Shown here: one piece after another, positions 12,129-22,222 of the stretch
Layout: every line of letters starts with the position of its first letter
Numbering within the stretch: the first letter of the stretch is position 1
NCBI GenBank assembly: GCA_036320915.1
Contig: JAXBDG010000004.1
Coordinates: 1,364,001 to 1,428,000 of the forward strand
Length of the DNA: 64,000 bases
DNA from: Linnemannia elongata
Taxonomy: Eukaryota > Mortierellomycota > Mortierellomycetes > Mortierellales > Mortierellaceae
Direction: 5' to 3'
The notes under the pieces: model-generated
Databases searched by the model: none
Seen by the model: the letters and a program-made list of their open reading frames with translations, nothing else
What the model was told of the DNA's origin: nothing
Translations under genes and position numbers: made by a program

Positions 12129-15105
12129 CTACTTGCACTTTTTGGATATCACTGTTAATTCACGGATGACGGGGATGCCATTCCGAAGACCCTTGAACTG
12201 GCATTCGACCAGCTCTACGTCCAACAGCGTCGTCCTCAGATTTTTCACCGCCTACAAAAGAGTTATGCATACAACATCAAACGCATCAGAAAAAAAATGG
12301 AACTGAAGTAACATGTCTCTCGCTGCGACAACAAATGCATCTGATATGGCGAAAAAAAAACCTTACGAGTCTGGCTTCAGCTTCATTGATACGAACAATA
12401 CTTCGGAACTCTTCAATCGAGTATTGAAGAAATGCTTCGACAACGCGCTGTTCGAGAACAGACTCTAGCTGGAAAGCATCATCTTGTGAAGACGGATGGC
12501 CAATGGTTGAGTTGGCAGGATCCACAGGCAAGAGAGTAATGGGTATCGAGGCTGACATAGTCGTGAGCGAGAACTTGCCCAGTTTATGGAGGCGTGCCTG
12601 TTGAAAATTCCAATAAAAACGCGTTAAAAAACAGCTCCGCAGGCATACATTCTCTGCTGGATGAAGGGCCAATTGTTCGTTGTACCTTTGCTCTGACTTC
12701 TCGTCCACTGCGGACATTATGCTCAACTCGTGTAAGCTCAACCAGAGTAATGATAGGAATAACCTCGGCAAGGCCTCCAAAGTCGTCTTCGTCGTCCATC
12801 TCAAACTCCAACAAGGTTTCCTCTTGCTTGACCGGTGCCCATTGTTCAGGCGCTCTCTTCCGTTGCAAAGTGGAACCCTCACCTGGCTCTTGTTTGATCT
12901 GAGCTATCTGTGAGTTAGACGCGTAGCTAGGAGTTATGTCATTATCGTTGCCGTCGTCGTCGTCCGACAAGAGTTCGATCACAGCATGGTTGGCCCCAGT
13001 CTCCGCAGCCTCGAGTTTGATCTTGATAGCAGACACCGTAGATCGAACGGCTTCAGTCTCCTGTCTGCCCTTGTCGTCGGCTGGTTCCGATCTGTTGTCA
13101 TCCTTGTCAGTACTCAACAGACTATCATCTTCTAGCTTGCTCAAGGTCTCAAAGGTATCAGGCTCCACCTTGATGTCCACCTTGGTCTCGTCGTTCCATT
13201 GAGATGTCGAAAACGACTGGGACCGCCGCCTGCTTGGATAATGGTCCCGATCTGGAGAGTTCTTACTGTCCGGCGAGGTCCTTCTCTTCTTGCGCTCCAC
13301 CGGTCCTTGGTCTGATGGTTCTTGATCCTGATCTTGGAATGGATTTTGATAATCCTGATCAAAGACGCCGCAGTCTGGCTTTCGACTTGTCCGTTCCAAG
13401 ATCGCCCTTTGCTCCTCCGGCTTACGACGATATTCGCTCATGTACTCGCTCGTCCTAGGAGAGGAAGTGGTAGCCCCAGCATGCTCCTCAAAACCATGGT
13501 TGCCTCGACTGCTGCCCCTGGCCCCATTATTGATCTGGCTCTTTGGTAACCGATCAACCTCCCATTCTCCTTTGGCTTTTTCTCCTTCCTGCAACTGCGG
13601 AGCGCGTAGACTGAGGTTTTTGCGACCAGAAGACGTACGTCTGGAAGGTGATAAAGTCGCGATCAGAGGCGGGCTTCTGTCTTTACTCTTGGCGGCGGTA
13701 AGTGACATGCTCGACCCTTCTCCGTTCATCGATAGCTGGGACATGACCTCCCATCCACCATCATCGACGGGCATATCCATGTTGTCAAACTCCAGACCCT
13801 GATGATAATCCCATGCAGGTTCCTGCTCCCTCTGCATCCGTAGGTACTCATCTTCATATGCCGTCCTACTATCTCCCTCCATCGCACGTGGTGGTGAGGC
13901 CGGTGGTGGAGAGTTGTGGGTCTTTTGGAGTGCCTTCCAAGGGTTGAGGGGAACTTCCTTATTAACGCTCGTGCTGGCCGTACTCGATGAAGGCTGCTGG
14001 GGTGTTGGAGTCGATAGTATTCTGGAAGGAACAGCATCCTGTGCGCTCACTGCGGGCTGAGTGTTCTTCCATCCAGTGTTGGCACCAGTATTGCCGTTGT
14101 TAATTGTAAAAATGCCGTTGCCGTTGTTGTTGGCGTTGTTGATTAATGATATTGTGTTATTTGCGGATGGTCTTCCTGTCGCTGGCGTCGCTGGCGCCGC
14201 TGAAGCAGAGTTTGTACCATTTTGGTTCAGTCCTGGGATCGCATCCATAGGAAGACTGCAATGAAAAATAAATGCAGACATAATTATTAGCCCTCACTCT
14301 CTGCATTAGTTTGATGTACCAAAGTGGTCCAACTGAAGTGAATATTGCACTTACCCAAGCCGCTTCTTCATCTGGTTCATGATTACGAGACGCCGTGGAT
14401 ACTCGTTCATTGAAGCAACCTCGCCTCCAAGGAGAAAAGTGTTCTTAGGTGATAACATCAGCATCCCGTGTCGAACATCGGCATTTCTGACCCTGATCTA
14501 ATGGTATTGAAAGGTTGAGATTAGTGGCAAAGCAGGGCAATTGAGCCGAGTTGATAACGCAACGTGCAAATCACAGGAGGTGTATATTGGAGCAGTACCT
14601 TAGCGCCGAGCATCATCTCCATAGCGATCCCAAAGATAGGCTCCAACAGAACCGCCCGGATCAACCGTGTACCATCAGTCAAATCCAGACTAAGATTTCC
14701 CTGCGGTAAAGATTTTCCGACCTGGAGTCCACCAGGCTCATCTCCAGCGACACCGACTGCATCGCAGGCCTCCAGCATCTTGAGTGAACTGACGCCAATA
14801 TCCTGAATCTCGATAATCTGTAGTATAGCCCCGCCGCCCTTTTCTCTACCGAGTGGATCCTTGAGTCCGCTCTCATCGAACAAGGTCTGTTTGTGAGGGG
14901 TTTGGGTGGCGGTGGGGAGGAGCGCCTTTGGGGAGAGGATCCGGAAATCGGCAAGGAGATACATGTCGAGGATGAAGGAGGCGAGTTTGTTATCGGGCGT
15001 GCCTTGGTTCTGGGCGTGGGCGATGCATTGTCGGATCCAGTCGATTGAGGCATTGACGCCCATCTTCTGCGCGTCGTTGCGGACTAAAAGATCGTCGAAC
15101 GCCAT
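12129..15105 (-). CDS. RMI1: RecQ-mediated genome instability protein 1 (dissolvasome subunit)
   Basis: Five exons run from the ATG at 15105 to a TAG at 12129, about 860 residues. The N-terminal helical region and OB fold are clear: LSLDLTDGTRLIRAVLLEPI, then after an intron VRHGMLMLSPKNTFLLGGEV, the hallmark end of the RMI1 OB1 fold. A long disordered middle (residues ~220-640; Asn/Ser/Pro-rich, then charged) contains FEMDDEDDF-type acidic patches. The C-terminus (IPIITLVELTRVEHNV onward, ending VIRELTVISKKCK) looks like the second OB fold that binds RMI2 in animals. RMI1 acts with Sgs1/BLM helicase and topoisomerase III to dissolve double Holliday junctions. It is divergent from ALG13 with 253 bp between starts. 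Confidence 0.85.
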
Positions 15106-15358
15106 TAGGTGCAGAGTGAATGTGCTGTTGACGAGAGAGGGAAAAGTCTCGTGTTTGACCCTTTTCGATCCAGATGCTCGTCTTGATGTCGGTTGATGGG
15201 ATCGCTTTTGGTGTATAGCGTCGCAGTGGGGTCAGTTTACGAAAAATAAAGAAGTTACAAAGGGGAAAAAAAAGCGCCACCATTTTCGTCTTAAATCATT
15301 GCCCGACCGTCTCTCACACCACACCCTACTTCACAAACAGACACACACAGCATAAGCC

Positions 15359-16089
15359 ATGCCAGGCACAGTACTAGTGACAGTCGGCTCGACACAGTTC
15401 GACAAGCTGGTCGCAGCTGCATCCTCACACTCCCTTCAACACATCCTCGCCTCTTATGGTTACTCCCACCTCACCATCCAGCATGGCAAAAGCCCCGTCT
15501 CATCAACAACAACATCAACCACCAACTCGACATCTCATGAATCAGGTCTCCAGGTCAATACTTACACCTACAAGTCCTCGTTGAGAGAGGATATGGAGCA
15601 AGCCGACTTAATCATTAGTCATGCCGGTAGGAGCAAGTCAACCCCTCTCCCCTACTGTTGGGCGACTGGATGTAAATGTCCATTTTGCTAATATTGCCTT
15701 TCCTCGTTAACAACATTGACAGGCTCTGGATCGATTTTGGAAGCCTTGCGGTTGAATAAGAAGCTAATCGTGGTAGTGAACGAGGATTTGATGGATAATC
15801 ATCAACAAGAACTTGGGGATGTCCTCCACGAGCAACATTATCTAGTCTGCTGCACCGTTTCGTAAGTTTCTCTTCTCCTCTCAAGGATACATAACTGTAT
15901 AACTAGGTAGGAGGCATCTTTCACCTCTTAAATATGTTTGTTCCGCCCTACTGATCCATCTATTTCTTGGATCTGAATAGGACCTTGGAGAAGAGTCTTC
16001 AGGCAAAAGAGTACGAGTCATTAGAACCCTTCCCTCAGCCTGACACAACGCGCTTCTCCAACTTTCTGGATGCAAGAATGGGGTTTTAA
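15359..16089 (+). CDS. ALG13: UDP-GlcNAc transferase catalytic subunit ALG13
   Basis: Three exons (15359-15626, 15723-15861, 15981-16089) join in phase to 171 residues. The start MPGTVLVTVGSTQFDKLV is the glycosyltransferase 28 C-terminal-type fold entry. It continues with ADLIISHAG and, across the first intron, GSGSILEALRLNKKLIVVVN, then DNHQQELGDVL, all conserved donor-sugar binding elements. Alg13 pairs with membrane-bound Alg14 on the cytosolic face of the ER and adds the second GlcNAc to the dolichol-linked N-glycan precursor. The length fits the single-domain fungal form, with no fused Alg14. A Ser/Thr-rich insertion (about residues 42-60) lies between the first strand-helix units. It is tail to tail with the BTB gene, 122 bp between stops. 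Confidence 0.92.
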
Positions 16090-16211
16090 GCAAACCAAAA
16101 GCATGCCTATAAATAAACTCTCGGCAAAGATCTACGTTTATTCACTCAATGTACTATGAGATTAGTGTGTATGCATGCGTGAATGTGAAGAATGCGGAAA
16201 GAATGCGGTTC

Positions 16212-18878
16212 TCAGTCCAAGAGTGAAACTTGTCCTCCCCAACCACAGTCGCGTTTGAACCGTGTCATCCACAACTTTGCCTTGTCCACCTTGGTGGTCT
16301 GTGCTTTTGCTGGCAATCGTTCGAGAGAGGAAGGCGGTGATGATGATAAAGAACCAAGATCCTGTGCAAGTGAGTCGGTAAAAGGAGGTTGATGATTGGC
16401 ACCGGCTGTTTTCTTACCGCTGTTATTGCTTTTGGAGTTGCCGTTGATGCGGGATGGTAGATTGAGGGGATGAAGGCCTGGCGTGGGGGGTCGCTGCTGA
16501 ACCTGTTGTCGAATCATGACTCTTGCTGAATCGCGTGCTTGAATCTTTGATAGCCTTTGCACCAGGGACGCTCCAGTATGTCTATTACCATCCTCATCGT
16601 GAAGGAGAACAGGATCGACCACCTTGGAGCCAGACGACTCTTGGTAGTGGACCAAAAGGAACATCATCAACAGCTCGTCCTTCAGTCCTCGCAGGTCGCC
16701 CCCTTGCCTCTGACTACCACCCACAGGTACCTTTCCTCTCTCTGGCTGATCAATACCTCGCAAGAAGACCTTAAAGTCATCCAGCCCCAACGTTTCGACA
16801 GCAATCATCCACATCTCGCGTGTCTCGCTCGCATGTCTCAACGCTCGTCGCTTAATATCCTCCAGACAGAACCGTTCTGAAAACCGGACAAGACACGGCC
16901 ATGTCTCGGTCGTCAATTCGAGGGTATCCCAAATCCTGTCACCCAGGAGGCTTACAAGCCCTGGGACGCCATAGATGTGGGCGATACGAAATACGGCCAG
17001 GAGGTCGTCCTCGTGGAGATGGAGTGGGTGCAAAAGACCATAGAGGATCTGGAGGAAGCACGCGAAGTGGTGCGATGTGTAGCCTACACTTCGCTGGTCG
17101 GCCGTGATGAATGCAGCAGAGAAGGATGTCATAGCTTCGTCATCAGGTGCAGTAGGTGTCGCAGAAGAGGCTGACTTAGGTATGATTGGATGCAGGGTCG
17201 CTCCAGAATCGACCTTGGGACCAGAAGGAGGCGGACCAGAGCTTGAACATGTTGTATCGGTAGGGTGCCGATGTCTCTGCTGACCCATCACTCTTGAGAG
17301 ACCGAGGGGACCATAATAATGACTTGTCGAGGAACTCTCCTCAATATCGGCAAAGCAAAGCCCATCCTCATCATCCTCACTCCCCAGCACGTCCCGGCCG
17401 CCTTTAGGATTTTGAACAGAGCGATCTCTCCTCGCATGGTCTCGAGCCCGAGGCTTATCTGCTAGATGTATGATGGAGTCGTCACCACTGTCAACATGAG
17501 CAATCGAGAAGGGTCGACCACACTCAAACGTGATAGGAGCATACGAGCAGTCCAGGTGACGGATCTCAGTTGTGGGTTCTTGGGCTCTCGCATCTGTGAA
17601 GAACACTCGGAAGTAACTGCAGTGTTCAGCCAGGATACCTCGGTGGACGTGGAACCTGACATCGTCGACAGAGAGGTCCATGTCAGAATAAAGGGGGTCG
17701 TTGAAGAGTCGGCGCAATAAGAATGCGGGATCGGTTATGAAAGAGCTTGGTGGCGTTGGAATGTTTCTCTTGGGAGGGACGCGCGTTGGCGGTGAGGCCT
17801 CTGGTCGTTGTGGTGGCGGTGGCGGCGGTGAAAAAGGTGGAACATACGTCCGAGGAGGTTCATGACGGATGGTTTGAGAGAGCTCCTCACTTCGCTGTTG
17901 GACTTGCTGCTGCTGTTGTTGAGAGCGACATTGCTGTGGCGGAGGTTGCTGTTGAGGTGATGGAAAATTATCTTCCTTCGAGGCAAAAAAGTTGTCCGAG
18001 ATATCCATCACAGAAGTTGGTGACGATGTTGGCGAGTCAGAGATGGGCGAAGCCATGGAGTCAATGGCAATCGAAGGTGTCGGCTGTTGACTTGATGGTG
18101 GTTGAGGGAGCGGTTTTGGCGGTGCTGTGGGAGGAGTGATATTTGATCGCTCAGCTTCAGTGAGTTCTGGAGAGACTCCGTTTGAATGAGTGACTGTGTG
18201 AGCGCGCACCATCACTAGTGACCTCTGCAAAGATCCGGTAGACGAGACGACGGGCTCTTCTTGGATGGACTCCTCAGGAGTGACAGAAGGGACAGGGATA
18301 CGGACCGCCGGGGGCACCAGGACCGAATCTGACAGCACAGGCTTTGCTTCACTTCGACAGGCGGTTACAGGGGGGAGTCGATTTAAATCGTCCAAAGCTG
18401 TAAGTGCCAGGACGGAAAACTGCATCTCGGATGCGCTGTGGATTGAGGTAGCAGTCGAAGACGGCGTAGGCGTCTTTGGGTTCATGGCAATGTCGGCAAC
18501 CATTACCACACCAGATGGAACTCTGCTCAACCCTGGAGACTCTGTCGGTTCGCGTGCTAGTGCGACTGGCTGTTGACGCCCATTCTCACGGACTACAGGA
18601 CTGAACACCCAAGGGTCACCGAGGGTCTTAGGAGGAACAGCAGGTGGGAGGCCGCTTAGAATAGGACTAGGGGGTGCAGGACTGACTCTGGAATTGTCTA
18701 GACTGTTAGAGGGCTTCTTGCTCTTGGAGCAGCATCTCGCCTTAAGTAGCTCTCCATCCAGCGTGAGCGAGGATGGGGACTTGAAAGTATCTGTTGGGTG
18801 TTTCCCTGTAAATGTGAAGAAAGAAAGGGTTATGGCGGTCAGCTTCAGGCTTGTTCCTTTCACTCCTTGAAAGAACAT
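16212..18878 (-). CDS. BTB/POZ-domain protein with long disordered N-terminus
   Basis: A single long open frame gives 888 residues from the ATG at 18878. A consensus acceptor (TTTACAG) near 18808 suggests the true first exon may lie further upstream and that the peptide starts differently, so the N-terminus is uncertain. Residues ~50-380 are Pro/Ser-rich with a poly-Gln block (18 Q-rich residues near 315) and poly-Pro runs. A BTB core starts near 395 (YSDMDLSVDDVRFHVHRGIL). It breaks off after ~60 residues and resumes near 600 (HHFACFLQILYGLLHPLHL, LLAVFRIAHIYGVPGLVSLL), with ~140 acidic, low-complexity residues between. A BACK-like helical tail follows (LEDIKRRALRHASETREMW). BTB proteins often serve as Cullin-3 adaptors or scaffolds; no specific partner is visible. 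Confidence 0.75.
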   Translation of the reverse strand: MFFQGVKGTSLKLTAITLSFFTFTGKHPTDTFKSPSSLTLDGELLKARCCSKSKKPSNSLDNSRVSPAPPSPILSGLPPAVPPKTLGDPWVFSPVVRENGRQQPVALAREPTESPGLSRVPSGVVMVADIAMNPKTPTPSSTATSIHSASEMQFSVLALTALDDLNRLPPVTACRSEAKPVLSDSVLVPPAVRIPVPSVTPEESIQEEPVVSSTGSLQRSLVMVRAHTVTHSNGVSPELTEAERSNITPPTAPPKPLPQPPSSQQPTPSIAIDSMASPISDSPTSSPTSVMDISDNFFASKEDNFPSPQQQPPPQQCRSQQQQQQVQQRSEELSQTIRHEPPRTYVPPFSPPPPPPQRPEASPPTRVPPKRNIPTPPSSFITDPAFLLRRLFNDPLYSDMDLSVDDVRFHVHRGILAEHCSYFRVFFTDARAQEPTTEIRHLDCSYAPITFECGRPFSIAHVDSGDDSIIHLADKPRARDHARRDRSVQNPKGGRDVLGSEDDEDGLCFADIEESSSTSHYYGPLGLSRVMGQQRHRHPTDTTCSSSGPPPSGPKVDSGATLHPIIPKSASSATPTAPDDEAMTSFSAAFITADQRSVGYTSHHFACFLQILYGLLHPLHLHEDDLLAVFRIAHIYGVPGLVSLLGDRIWDTLELTTETWPCLVRFSERFCLEDIKRRALRHASETREMWMIAVETLGLDDFKVFLRGIDQPERGKVPVGGSQRQGGDLRGLKDELLMMFLLVHYQESSGSKVVDPVLLHDEDGNRHTGASLVQRLSKIQARDSARVMIRQQVQQRPPTPGLHPLNLPSRINGNSKSNNSGKKTAGANHQPPFTDSLAQDLGSLSSSPPSSLERLPAKAQTTKVDKAKLWMTRFKRDCGWGGQVSLLD

Positions 18879-18973
18879 TCGGCTTAATCATTGCATAGTT
18901 TGACATGGACAAGTTGAAGAGATATGTCCTTATCAGTACCATTGCGACGAAAAGACCAATTGTTTATGGGCAT

Positions 18974-19056
<83 letters not shown>

Positions 19057-19435
19057 AAATTGCACAATGAGTACGGTGTAGAGAGGATGCTTCAAGAAAG
19101 GAAACAGGTCCACGAGCAGGGGTTTGTCTGGCGCCCTTTTATCATCGCCCTAAATTTTGAGGGACGAAGGAGTGAGATCAGCGATCAGATTGCTTGTGCA
19201 GTTCCCGTCCTTTTCGGGGAGCATCAGTGCAATACGCCGAGAGTATCTCTTATGCATGATTGAACAGATGGTGCAGTAGTTGATACATGGTGATGACTCG
19301 GTTTTATTATGAGAAGATGGAAGAGGGTCATTGCAAACGCATTGGCAGGTATCGATTTTTGCGTGTCAAGGCAAAGAGAGGGAATGTGTGTCGGTGAATT
19401 CCGACTCGGCAACAGACAGACTGACAAGTCTACAC
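18879..19435. other. Region upstream of BTB gene and downstream of WD40 gene
   Basis: This holds the 5' flank of the BTB gene (possibly including an upstream non-coding or short coding exon at 18810-18940), a compound GT/GA microsatellite, and the 3' flank of the WD40 gene. No further gene is supported. Confidence 0.45.
18976..19051. repeat. Compound microsatellite (TG)n-(GA)n
   Basis: About 16 TG units are followed directly by about 20 GA units. It lies in the 5' flank of the minus-strand BTB gene, where the GA tract is CT-rich on that gene's strand. Confidence 0.9.
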
Positions 19436-22222
19436 CTACTCCGTCAAGTCCTCATCAACAACATCCACAATGGACTCCTCCTCGTCCTTCACAGACACTG
19501 CTGACAGATCTGTCGCGACCGACACCAACGCAGCTGCCTCTGAGTCCCTCCTCTGGGTCTCCTCAGAGTCCCTCAGCGCCTTGCTGAGATCCTCTGCTTT
19601 GCTGTAGGTATAGACTCTTACTTGGCCGTCTAGAAAACAGGAATTATGAAGACATTAGCGTGGTGATCTGTAAACCACAGTTTAATTCTCGTTTTATACC
19701 TCTTAATTTCGATCACTGGTCACCTACCGTCGCCGCTTGTGAAGAGGAGTGGCCGCGTAGGATGGAAAATAACATCACGCACCTCGACGTCTATAGTAAC
19801 ATTAGATGGTGAATAAGAAAAAAATAAACGATAAGCAATCGACCATGAGAGCCCGAAGAACAAAGACTACCCGAAGCAAAAAAAAAAAAAAATAGCGGCA
19901 AACAAATCCAGTTCGTCTTACCATCGTGATCTTTGAGCACGCCTGTGACTTGTCCGGTCTTGAGGTTGTAAATAAAGACCTCGCCAGTACATGTCGGTGC
20001 CATCAGGTACCGTCCGTTCGATGAGATCTTGATAAGCCATGCGTTAGAGAAATACCTATTCGGAGATGGTAACAACCGTATCCATTAGAATCGCCAACAC
20101 TGCTCACAAAAGCAAGCATGCGATGCGACCATCCATTGACTTACTCCTCGTCTTGAAACTTCTTCACCTCGGTCAGGTACCATTTTCCACCTTTTGTCGT
20201 CGGGTACACTAACTTGTGAAGTGTGCATGAGTTGTAGTCCTTGGCTACGTAGAGTCAAAACGTAAATGAAATAATGATGAGTATCACAATCTTCTACGAA
20301 CAGACGATTGTGAGGAGTAACAGCCTGTTATTTTGCGCTTGACTTACCAATCATGCGCTCCTCTGAATCGAGCAGCTCCACACCGCGCGAGATAAAGTAA
20401 GCATACTGTTGCGGTCTTGGGGCAGGCTCAATCTCGTCAGCCTTCATCTTTCCCTTCTTGATCGCTGATTCTGAGACCTCCTCTATATCAACAACGGGCT
20501 CTTCCTCAGGGATGGGTGGGGGCATAGGGAAGTCGACAGGCTGGATGAACTTTCCGCAGTCGCAATATGACGAGTACATGTTTTCAAACGTTTGCAACAA
20601 CTATGATAGCAAAAAAAATATAAAAAGTCAATTGACAACTCGTACTTCCAGACAATAGGTGTAAAAGGACGCAGATAGAAACTAGGTGAAACTTGAAACT
20701 TACTGTGGCGTGCTCGAAATCGTAGAGTCGAAGATTCTCATCGGCTGCTGCAAGGAAGTACTTGTTGCCCGTGTTGGGAACAAATGATACCGTGAAGGCC
20801 ATGCATGTGATGCCGTCCTCCATCTGCTCCATCACCTTCAGAGATCTATCGGAGCAAGCGAACATGTTGATTAGTGAGGCAATCCAGGAACGTGTCATTT
20901 CATTTTCGTATTGACAAGCAATTGTTCTCTCTATCCACGCAAAATCTACGTACCTCCAGTCAGAATCCATGTGCCATTTGTTGAGATAACCGTCTTGGCT
21001 TCCACTGAGAAAGTAGTTCTCGCCCTTGAACTGCACCCGCTTGACACAAAGAAGTTCCTCAGTATGCCCCTTCAATTGGCACACAACCTCACCGGTCAGG
21101 ATATCAAACAGCTTCAGCGGGCAAGGAAGGATGTTGTTATCTTCGTCTGCCTCTGACCAATTGTTCCTGTCCTTGAGCTTTCCACCAGCAAGTACCAAAG
21201 TCTGATCAGGTACGAAGGTACCCACGTAGAACTCGTCAATGTGGTCCTCCTATTGTATTCAAGGAAGGGAATGACGAGAAAATAGGTTAGGAGTATATAT
21301 TTTTTTTTCGCCATGGTCGAAAATAGTCAAACATCCTGGGTAATAGATACAAACAATTGTGTGTACCTTGGCGTCCCGAAGTGTCTTCAACAAGGAGTAA
21401 TCCTCCAAACTCCAAATCCTTACAGAGCCAAGGTTGCAGAATGTTGCCAACATGGTCCCGTCCAGCGAGAGAACCATGCCTGTGATTGCGGCCTGGTCGC
21501 AGATGCTGCTCTCGACCAATTCGAGGGGATGGTCCTCGTTGATCTTGTTGATCATGCCAGACTTGCTCTCTGCATGATGCTTCCAGTAACTGTCGGGGTA
21601 CTGGCGCGCAAGGCTATAAACATAGTTTGGGTCAAAGTCAAGTGGATCTTCGGGCTACCAAATTCCAACAGTATGCATTAGAAAATTGTTTCGCGTGATC
21701 ACTCACAATTCTACGCAAGATGTTAAAGAATAGCACCATACCTTCACGAAAGGGGTTTTTCCTTTGGGGACGCGTTTGAACTTTGAAAGAATGCTATTGG
21801 CGGGGTATTGAGCTATAAACATTGTTTGTCAATATCGAATATAACCATCAAGGAGCATAGCATGCAATTACTGCTTCGCAGAACGTAGACTCACCGCCAT
21901 CCTCGTCGTCGCTGAAGGCGGACCTGGTTGACTTCTTGGTGGTCTTCTTGGGCGCTTTGACAGTGGCAGAGGGGTCCTTAACGGCCTTGGCAGCCTTTGA
22001 CTTGGCAGCGGGCTTCTTCTTGGTCTTGACCTCCTTTTCCAAGAGCTCGTCAGTGTCCATCTCAGTATCTTCATCAAATGGCACGGTTGCTTTGCGTTTG
22101 CGAACAGGGCGACCTTCTTCGACGTGCTCGCTCTCAGAGTGAGCGGGACCGTCCACGTTTTCGATGTCAATGGGCTCGTCGTTCTCCTTGCCTCTGGTAT
22201 GGGATGGGATCATGACAGTCAT
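19436..22222 (-). CDS. WD40-repeat protein with basic Lys/Ala-rich N-terminus, family not assigned
   Basis: About ten exons encode roughly 620 residues from the ATG at 22222 to a TAG at 19436. The N-terminal ~105 residues are alternately acidic and very basic (KTKKKPAAKSKAAKAVKDP and KAPKKTTKKSTRS), resembling a nuclear localisation or chromatin-binding tail. A beta-propeller follows with WD-like units, for example ITGMVLSLDGTMLATFC, then LKLFDILTGEVVCQLKGHTE, YFLSGSQDGYLNKWHMDSDW, and NGRYLMAPTCTGEVFIYNLK. An insert with Cys-rich CDCGKF and a Pro/Glu loop separates blades. The end is a helical, Glu-rich tail. I recognise the general fungal WD40 style but no named family. Nuclear location is inferred from the basic tail only. 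Confidence 0.75.

Noticed and set aside
14521..15105. Stand-alone 194-residue gene separate from the 12.1-14.3 kb gene
   Set aside because: The GAK|GTACTG donor continues in phase into VRNADVRHGMLML and then the long exon, completing one RMI1 OB fold, so it is exon 1 of a single gene.
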